Source: Apricaphanius iberus
Taxonomy: Eukaryota; Chordata; Actinopteri; Cyprinodontiformes; Aphaniidae
Assembly: GCA_028564705.1 (NCBI GenBank)
Contig: JAPXFQ010000393.1
Coordinates: forward strand, 308,271 to 372,270
Length of the DNA: 64,000 nt
Reading direction: 5' to 3'
Each line of letters starts with the position of its first letter. The stretch's first letter is position 1. The notes beneath the pieces are model-generated. The model was given only the letters and a program-made list of their open reading frames with translations, did not search any database and had not been told where the DNA came from. Of the stretch, positions 56,158 through 64,000 are shown one piece after another. The translations under genes and the position numbers were made by a program.

Positions 56158-58313
56158 CTAGAAAATTTCAGGAAATTTAGAGAAGGGACGGCCACGGTGT
56201 GCATGCTAATGCTAACTAGCATGCTAATGCTAATGTTAGCTAACATGTCTGCATTACTATAAACCCATTCAGTACCAAAATATAGTCAAAAAGCTCAAAT
56301 TAGCTAAAATGCTAACAACAGTTAGCATGCTAATGCTAACTAGCATGCTAATGCTAGCTAACATGTTGGCAATACTATAAACCCATTCAGTACAAAAATA
56401 TATTCAAAAAGCTAAAAGATACTAAAATGCTAACTACACTAAGCATGCAACTGGGCTAACTACGCATCTAATGCTAGCTAACATGTTGCATGACAATAAT
56501 CCCATTACAGTACACAAAGTATAGTCAACAAGCCTAAAATTAGCTAAAATGCTACAACAGCTAGCATGGTAATGCTAACTAGCATGCTAATGCTAGCTAA
56601 GATGTTTGCATTAGTATTAATAGGATTAGTATGAAAATATACTGAAAAAGCTGAAATCAACTAAAATGCATACAAGTGCAATGTAGTACTGTGTATAACA
56701 TAGGGATTTTGGTTCCAGCTTTCAAACAAGAAAAAAAAAAATTTTGCTCCCCCTGGGATTCGAACCCACTACCTCTTGCATTGTATTCCTGTTCATTAGC
56801 AGTCACAATACAACATCAGTTATACAACATTGAGTTTTAGGCCATATGATCTGTTGTCTCGTCTCCCAGTTCAGCTTTCAGCAAAGAAAAATTATTTGCT
56901 GCTCGCTCCTGGATTTGAACCCAGTATCTCTGGGATGCAAACCCTCTTTCTTAACCACTACGCCAACACAGACATACATATAACATTGAGTTTTAGGCCA
57001 TATGATCTGTTGTCTCCTCTCCATGTTCAGAGTGTTAAACAGCTGCGAACGAACCTTTCCCATTCGAAAACTATAGCAGCTATCAGGAAAATTATTGGAG
57101 TGTTAGCGATATTTATCCTGTGTGTTCAATTATTTCAAAGCACAACTCTCTATCTTATTCACAGATGAAATGGTACAGGCAGACAGGGGGACTGAGAAAG
57201 ACAGAGACATGGTCAGAAAGACAAAGACAGATGGACTGACACATGGACTTGTTTGTCGTACTTCTCTCTATAGTACTCCATAGCATAACCTGTGTTTAAG
57301 TGGGGTTTAATAGGGCTTCAATGTATATAGACTGTGGAATGAACTTTAGTGAACTCTGATCAAAGGTGCTCCGTTTCCCCAGCAACAAGTGTGAGTGAAA
57401 ACTGCAGCAGCTGCAGACACTTTAGAATGATTAACAGCTTAGATTTAGACTTTTTCATTAAAAAGTGCGCCGAATAAATCGTTCCCATTCGAAAACCGTA
57501 CAAGGTATCGGAAAAATTCTTGAAGTGTGAGCGAGATGTATCATTTCTCTTCGTTCATGCCAAAGCAGAAGTCTGTACCTTATTCACAGTCCGAGAGGGA
57601 ACGAGAGAAAAATGAGTAAGAACATCTCTCTGGCTGAGATCATCCTGACCAGCCACAATGATAAATTATAGGAGAAAAGCCCTAAAACTGGGTTCCACTT
57701 TGAGCGATCTAGAGCTCGCTGAGAGAAAACCGTGCGATATAGGGAAATTTTGAAATGCTCCTGAGAATCACAAAGGGCGGCTCTATTTCATGACCGAAAA
57801 TCATGTCACTAGTGCGAAATATGTGGCCGTGACGTCGAGTTAAATTTTGATGAGGACCTTCCAAAAGTTCATCACTCCACACTCTGCTTAACGAGCTGCT
57901 CCACTCTAAAAATGTCGATTTGGGGCAAACTTTGGGTCGAACAAAGTCAAATTGTGACAAAACCATAACAGCTATCGACATGCGGTCTTCAATGCTGTAC
58001 ACAGCACGGACGTGGCTACAATCTGGATTTCGAATGGTGTTGCTAGGTTATTGTATGGTGACACAGTAAATCTTCAAAAATAGGTGATTTTCGTGTTTTT
58101 TGACTCCTTTTCCCATTCATTTCCTATGGGGATTTTGGGCTTCTTTTTGCGTGGTTTTTCGCTAATTGCGTCGCCATGGTAACTCCAATCGCCAATAAAA
58201 GTAATAGCACACATCACGCGATCAAGCCGGTCGTTTTGATGTATATATTTTGGGGGTGCACGCTACGGTACGACCCGCATTAAGGGTGGCGGAAGAATAA
58301 TAAATAAATAAAA
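56158..58313. repeat. array unit 3
   Basis: It has about four subrepeats, the third strongly damaged (56400..56530). Segment A starts at 57043 and segment B at 57466. The 3' end has AAGGGTGGCGG in place of AACGGTGGCGG. Confidence 0.85.
56898..56967 (-). repeat. antisense tRNA-like sequence, array unit 3
   Basis: Same structure as at 54596, with B box GGTTCAAATCC. The A box is altered (TTGGCGTAGTGG followed by TTAAG), and the next base after GGCG on the far side differs (CCAACA on the plus strand). Confidence 0.6.
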
Positions 58314-60815
58314 ACTAATAATTACAGGAAATTTAGAGAAGGACGGCCACGGTGTGATGCTAATGCTAACTAGCATGCAATGCTAATGTAAGCTAACATG
58401 TTTTGTGCATTACGATAAACCGCATTCAGTACCAAAATATATCAAAAAGCTCTAATAGCTAAATTGAGCTAACAGAGCTAGCAGTGAAACAGTCTAACTA
58501 CAAAGTCAATGCTAGCTAACATGTTGGCAATACTATAAACCCATTCAGTAAAAATATATAGTCAAAAAGCTAAAATTAGCTAAAATGCTAACAACAGCTA
58601 GCATGCTAATGCTAACTATCATGCTAATGCTAGCTAACATGTTGGCAATACTATAAACCCATTCAGTACCAAAATATAGTCAAAAAGCTAAAATTAGCTA
58701 AAATGCTAACAACAGCTAGCATGCTAATGCTAACTAGCATGCTAATGCTAGCTAAGGGGTTGGCATTACTATAATCCCATTCAGTACAAAAATATAGTCA
58801 AAAAGCTAAAATTAGCTAAAATGCTAACAACAGGTAGCATGCTAATGCTAACTAGCATGCTAATGCTAGCTAACATGTTGGCAATACTATAAACCCATTC
58901 AGTACAAAAATATAGTCAAAAAGCTAGAATTAGCTAAAATGCTAACAACAGCTAGCATGCTAATGCTAACTAGCATGCTAATGCTAGCTAACATGTTGGC
59001 ATTACTATAAACCCATTCAGTACCACAATATAGTCAAAAAGCTAAAATTAGCTAAAATGCTAACGACCAAGCTAGCATGCCTACTGCTAACATAGTAATG
59101 CTAATGCTAGCTAACGTGTTGGCATTACTATTAATAGGATTAATATGAAAATATACTGAAAAAGCTGAAATCAACTAAAATGCATACAAGTGCAATGTAG
59201 TACTGTGTATAACATAGGGATTTTGGTTCCAGCTTTCAAACAAGAAAAAAAAAAAAATTTGATCCCCCTGGGATTTGAACCCACTACCTCTTGCATTGTA
59301 TTCCTGAGCAAGAGGCAGATGTATTGTTCAAATGTTATACAGCATTGAGTTTTAGGCCATATGATCTGTTGTCTCGTCTCCCAGTTCAGCTTTCAGCAAA
59401 GAAAAATTATTTGCTGCTCGCTCCTGGATTTGAACCCAGTACCTCTGGGATACAAACCCTCTTCCTTAACCACTACGCCATCCAAACATGCATACAACAT
59501 TGAGTTTTAGGCCATATGTTCTGTTGTCTCCTCTCCATGTTCAGAGTGTTAAACAGCTGCGAACGAACCTTTCCCATTCGAAAACTATAGCAGCTATCAG
59601 GAAAATTATTGGAGTGTTAGCGATATTTATCCTTTGTGTTCAAATATTTCAAAGCACAACTCTCTATCTTATTCACAGATGAAATGGTACAGGCAGACAG
59701 GGGGACTGAGAAAGACAGAGACATGGTCAGAAAGACAAAGACAGATGGACTGACACATGGACTTGTTTGTAGTACTTCTCTCTATAGTACTGCATAGCAT
59801 AACCTGTGTTTAAGTGGGGTTTAATAGGCCTTCAATGTGTTATATACTGTGGAATGAACTTTAGTGAACTCTGATCAAAGGTGCTCCGTTTCCCCAGCAA
59901 CAAGTGTGAGTGAAAATTGCAGCAGGTGCAAACACTTAAGATGATTAAGAGCTTCAATTTTAAGAAAAAACTCCAAAAACTGCGCCGAACAAATCGTTCC
60001 CATTCGAAAACCGTACAAGGTATCGGAAAAATTCTTGAAGTGTGAGCGAGATGTATCATTTGTCTTCGTTCATGCCAAAGCAGAAGTCTCTACCTTATTC
60101 ACAGTCCGAGAGGGAGCGAGAGAAAAATGACTAAGACCATCTCTCTGGCTGAGATAATCCTGACCAGCCACAATGATAAACTATAGGCGAAAAGCCCTAA
60201 AACTGGGTTCCACTTTGAGCGATCTAGAGCTCGCTGAGAGAAAACCGTGCGACATAGGGAAATTTTGAAATGATCCTGACAATCACAAAGGGCGGCTCTA
60301 TTTCATGACCGAAAATCATGTCACTAGTGCGAAATATGTGGCCGTGACGTCGAGTTAAATTTTGATGAGGACCTTCCAAATAGTTCATCAACTCCACACC
60401 TGCATAACGATCTGCTCCCACACAGCAGATCAATACATGTTGGGCAAACCATTATTGAACAGCTGTCTCAACACAGGGCTGAAGAAACATTACAGACACA
60501 TGCGTTCTCATGCAGAACACAGCACTGACGTGGCTACAATCTTGAAATTTTTAATGGATTTTTTAGGTTATTGTATGGTGACACAGTAAATGCTCGAAAT
60601 TAGTGGTTTTTCATGATTTTTGACTCATTTTTCCATTCATGTCCTATGGGGCTTTTTGGGCGTGGTTTTTCGCTAATTACGTCGCCATGGTAACTCCAAT
60701 CGCCAATAAAAGTAATAGCACACATCTCGGGATTGAGCCGGTCGTTTTGATGTATATATTGTGGGGGTACACGCTGCGGTACGACCCGCATTAACGGAGA
60801 CGGAAGAAAAATAAA
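58314..60815. repeat. array unit 4, expanded subrepeats
   Basis: The opening phrase is diverged (CTAATAATTACAGGAAATTT). It carries about seven or eight 118-bp subrepeats, twice the usual number. Segment A starts at about 59557 and segment B at about 59980. The stretch 60370..60540 is rewritten relative to other units. Two foldback copies follow. Confidence 0.8.
59413..59482 (-). repeat. antisense tRNA-like sequence, array unit 4
   Basis: A box TGGCGTAGTGG and B box GGTTCAAATCC are both intact. The loop reads TTTGTAT, so the implied anticodon differs from the other copies. Confidence 0.6.
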
Positions 60816-60850
60816 TAATAATAAGAGTCCAGTTTAGAGGTGAATAGTAA

Positions 60851-60946
60851 TAAGGGACTGCCCATGCAATTGCATGGAGGCAGTGCAATACATTGCTTTG
60901 CAATGGATTTGCACTGCCTCCATGCATTGCATTGGGCCGTCCCTTA
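60851..60946. mobile_element. 96-bp foldback element, copy 2
   Basis: Essentially identical to copy 1 and with the same leader. It is followed by ATAATAAGAGTCC, the leader of copy 3. Confidence 0.65.
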
Positions 60947-60978
60947 ATAATAAGAGTCCGTTTAGGAGTGAAGAGTAA

Positions 60979-61074
60979 TAAGGGACTGCCCATGCAATTG
61001 CATGGAGGCAGTGCAATACATTGCTTTGCAATGGTTTTGCACTGCCTCCATGCATTGCATTGGGCCGTCCCTTA
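60979..61074. mobile_element. 96-bp foldback element, copy 3
   Basis: It lies 128 bp after copy 2 with a slightly altered leader (AGAGTCCGTTTAGGAGTGAA) and one centre change (ATGGTTTTGC for ATGGATTTGC). It directly precedes array unit 5, just as copy 1 directly precedes unit 3. Confidence 0.65.
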
Positions 61075-61829
61075 ACTAGAAAATTTCAGGAAATTTAGAG
61101 AAGGGACGGCCACGGTGTGCATGCTAATGCTAACTAGCATGCTAATGCTAATGTTAGCTAACATGTTGGCATTACTATAAACCCATGCAGTACCAAAATA
61201 TAGTCAAAAAGCTCAAATTAGCTAAAATGCTAACAAGAGCTAGCATGCTAATGCTAACTAGCATGCTAATGCTAGCTAACAAGTTGGTCAATACGTATAG
61301 AAACCCATTCATTTACCAAAATATAGTTGAAACGCTAAAATTCGCTAAAATGCTTAACAACAGCTCGCATCTAAAGCCTAACGAGCATGCTAATGCAAGC
61401 TACCATGTTGGCATTATGTTGGCATTACTATAATCCCATTCAGTACAAAAATATAGTCAAAAAGCTAAAATTAGCTAAAATGCTAGCAACAGCAAGCATG
61501 GTAATGCTAACTAGCATGCTAATGCTAGCTAAGATGTTGGCATTAGTATTAATAGGATTAGTATGAAAATATACTGAAAAAGCTGAAATCAACTAAAATG
61601 CATACAAGTGCAATGTAGTACTGTGTATAACATAGGGATTTTTGTTCCAGCTTTCAAACAAGAAAAAAAAAAATTTTGCTCCCCCTGGGATTCGAACCCA
61701 CTACCTCTTGCATTGTATTCCTGTTCCTTCGCAGTCACACTACAACATCAGTTATACAACATTGAGTTTTAGGCCATATGATCTGTTGTCTCGTCTCCCA
61801 GTTCAGCTTTCAGCAAAGAAAAATTATTT

Positions 61830-61899
61830 GCTGCTCGCTCCTGGATTTGAACCCAGTATCTATGGGATGCAATCCCTCTTTCTTAACCACTACGCCATC
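61830..61899 (-). repeat. antisense tRNA-like sequence, array unit 5, first copy
   Basis: A and B boxes are intact; the loop-stem region is changed (GGGATTGCATCCC on the minus strand). It is part of the 156-bp duplication. Confidence 0.6.
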
Positions 61900-61985
61900 A
61901 CAGACATACATATAACATTGAGTTTTAGGCCATATGATCTGTTGTCTCGTCTCCCAGTTCAGCTTTCAGCAAAGAAAAATTATTT

Positions 61986-62055
61986 GCTGCTCGCTCCTGG
62001 ATTTGAACCCAGTATCTCTGGGATGCAAACCCTCTTTCTTAACCACTACGCCATC
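61986..62055 (-). repeat. antisense tRNA-like sequence, array unit 5, second copy
   Basis: Duplicate of the preceding copy, 156 bp downstream, with the standard TTTGCAT loop. Confidence 0.6.
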
Positions 62056-63399
62056 ACAGACATACATATAACATTGAGTTTTAGGCCATATGATCTGTTG
62101 TCTCCTCTCCATGTTCAGAGTGTTAAACAGCTGCAAACGAACCTTTCCCATTCGAAAACTATAGCAGCTATTCAGGAAAATTAAGGAGTGTTACGATATT
62201 TACCTTTGTGTCAATTATTTCAAAGCTCAACTCTCTATCTTATTCACAGATGAAATGGTACAGGCAGACAGGGGGACTGAGAAAGACATGGTCAGAAAGA
62301 CAAAGACAGATGGACTGACACATGGACTTGTTTGTAGTACTTCTCTCTATAGTACTGCATAGCATAACCTGTGTTTAAGTGGGGATAAACACAGGTTTAA
62401 ATGTATATAGGCTGTGGAATGAACTTTAGTGAACTCTGATCAAAGGTGCTCCGTTTCCCCAGCAACAAGTGTGAGTGAAAACTGCAGCAGCTGCAGACAC
62501 TTTAGAATGATTAACAGCTTAGATTTAGACTTTTTCATTCAAAAGTGCGCCGACAAATCGTTCCCCATTCCAAATACCGTACAAGGTATCGGAAAAATTC
62601 TTGAAGTGTGAGCGAGATATATCATTTCTCTTCGTTCATGCCAAAGCAGAAGTCTCTACCTTATTCACAGTCCAAGAGGGAGCGAGAGAAAAATGACTAA
62701 GAACATCTCTCTGGCTTGAGATAATTCCTGACGCAGCCACAAATTGATAAAGTAAGGCGAAATGCCCAAAAACTGGTTCCACTTTGAGCGATCTAGAAGC
62801 TCGCTGAGAGAAAAAAACCGTGCGTCATAGGGAAATTTTGATATGATACCTGAGAATCACAAAGGGCGGCTCTATTTCATGACCGAAAATCATGTCACTA
62901 GTGTGAAATATGTGGCCGTGACGTCGAGTTAAATTTTGATGAGGACCTTCCAAAAGTTCATCACTCCACACTCTGCTTAACGAGCTGCTCCACTCTAAAA
63001 TTGTCGATTTGGGGCAAACTTTGGGTCGAACAAAGTCAAATTGTGACAAAACCGTAACAGCTATCGACATGCGGTCTTCAATGCTGAACACAGCACGGAC
63101 GTGGCTACAATCTGGATTTCGAATGGTGTTGCTAGGTTATTGTATGGTGACACAGTAAATCTTCAAAAATAGGTGATTTTCATGTTTTTTGACTCCTATT
63201 CCCATTCATTTCCTATGGGGATTTTGAGCTTCTTTTTGCGTGGTTTTTCGCTAATTACGTCGCCATGGTAACTCCAATCGCCAATAAAAGTAATAGCACA
63301 CATCACGCGATCGAGCCGGTCGTTTTGATGTATATATTGTGGGGGTGCACGCTACGGTACGACCCGCATTAACGGTGGCGGAAGAATAATAAATAATAA

Positions 63400-64000
63400 C
63401 TAGAAAATTTCAGGAAATTTAGAGAAGGGACGGCCACGCCGTGCATGCTAATGCTAACTAGCATGCTAATGCTAATGTTAGCTAACATGTTGGCATTACT
63501 ATTGACTTGATCAGGACCAAAATATAGTCAAAAAGGTAAAATTAGCTAAAATGCTAACAAGAGCTAGCATGCTAATGCTAACTAGCATGCTAATGCTAGC
63601 TAAGGGGTTGGCATTACTATAATCCCATTCAGTACAAAAATATAGTCCAAAAGCTAAAATTATCCTAAAATGGCTAACAAAAGCTAGCATCGCATGCAGC
63701 TAAACATTTGGCATTACTATAATCCAAGTCAAGTACAAAAATATAGTCAAAAAGCTAAATTTAGCTAAAATGCTAACATCAGCTAGCATGATAATGCTAA
63801 CTAGCATGCTAATGCTAGCTAACATGTTGTCATTAGTATTAGTAGGATTAGTATGAAAATATACTGGAAAAGCTGAAATCAACTAAAATGCATACAAGTG
63901 CAATGTAGTACTGTGTATAACATAGGGATTTTGGTTCCAGCTTTCAAACAAGAAAAAAAAAAAAATCTGCTCCCCCTGGGATTCAAACCCACTACCTCTT
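63400..64000. repeat. array unit 6, cut by the window end
   Basis: It repeats the opening phrase, subrepeats and the ACTGGAAAAGCTGAAATC part, and stops inside the first tRNA-like block. The array therefore continues past the window. Confidence 0.85.

Larger units (their letters stand above)
61076..63399. repeat. array unit 5, with a 156-bp internal duplication
   Basis: It has about four subrepeats, damaged at 61280..61420. The 156-bp block starting ACATTGAGTTTTAGGCCATA at 61759 is repeated at 61915, giving two antisense tRNA-like sequences. Segment A starts at about 62134 and segment B at about 62547. Confidence 0.8.
52518..64000. repeat. nested tandem array of about 2.2-kb units, open at the window end
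   Basis: The phrase CTAGAAAATTTCAGGAAATT opens units at 52518, 54001, 56158, 61076 and 63400; a damaged copy opens a unit near 58314. Each complete unit ends near CGACCCGCATTAACGGTGGC followed by GGAAGAA and an ATAAATAATA tract. Spacings are about 1483, 2157, 2156, 2762 and 2324 bp. Internal order: 118-bp subrepeats, a conserved AT-rich part (ATACTGAAAAAGCTGAAATC), antisense tRNA-like sequences, segment A, segment B, and a GC-rich end with GTGACGTCGAGTTAAATTTT. Open frames recur only because the DNA does. No RT or transposase motif is visible. Confidence 0.9.

Noticed and set aside
54596..62055. True tRNA genes (TGC anticodon)
   Set aside because: A and B boxes are good, but the acceptor and T arms do not pair properly, and copies differ in the anticodon loop. 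tRNA-derived repeats fit better.
61642..62184. 180-codon frame, and related frames at 56830, 59291, 54474 and 55049
   Set aside because: They recur because the array recurs; they translate tRNA-like and subrepeat DNA, are broken differently in each unit and have no domain.
52518..64000. Centromeric satellite or CRISPR-like array
   Set aside because: Units are long, composite and unequal, with internal tRNA-like modules. The genome is eukaryotic, and there is no regular short repeat with unique spacers.

Overview
The window is vertebrate nuclear DNA, almost certainly from a ray-finned (teleost) fish. Two spliced genes can be rebuilt exon by exon with GT/AG borders. The rest is dense with fish-type transposon relics: Tc1-like and hAT-like DNA elements, L2/Rex-like and L1-like non-LTR elements, and tRNA-derived SINEs. 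I cannot name the species.

Gene 1 is frmd4b (FERM domain containing 4B, also GRSP1), on the + strand. Twenty-two coding exons (25421..42528) join into one 986-codon frame with a FERM domain, the cytohesin-binding CUPID/DUF3338 region and the family's long Ser/Pro/Tyr-rich tail. A CpG-rich block ending in a splice donor (about 9760..10086) looks like a non-coding first exon, 15.3 kb upstream of the first coding exon. A second candidate 5' exon at 23305..23361 would add 19 residues in phase. Gene 2 is lmod3 (leiomodin-3, the muscle actin-filament nucleator), also on +, with three coding exons (47827..51652) and 637 codons. In mammals LMOD3 lies next to FRMD4B in the same relative orientation, so the synteny supports both calls.

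Layout: 1..9.7 kb is gene-free flank with SINE, LINE and Tc1 material, including a near full-length dead Tc1 at 7861..9421. 9.76..10.09 kb is the putative frmd4b promoter and exon 1. 10.1..25.4 kb is a large repeat-filled intron; in it an L2-like LINE is interrupted by a 452-bp inverted-repeat element. 25.4..42.5 kb holds the frmd4b coding exons, with an antisense L1-like insertion (17-bp target-site duplication) in intron 15. 42.5..44.7 kb is the likely 3' UTR. 44.7..47.8 kb is intergenic and contains the lmod3 upstream region. 47.8..51.65 kb is lmod3.

From 52518 to the window end (about 11.5 kb) lies a nested tandem array, the most unusual part of the window. Five complete units of roughly 1.5-2.8 kb and the start of a sixth share one internal order: a 118-bp subrepeat in varying copy number, tRNA-like sequences in antisense, two diverged copies of a 125-bp segment, and a GC-rich end. 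Two unit junctions carry 96-bp foldback elements. I see no convincing protein-coding capacity in it. No new multi-gene system is evident; the novelty lies in the array, the nested insertions and the alternative frmd4b 5' exon.
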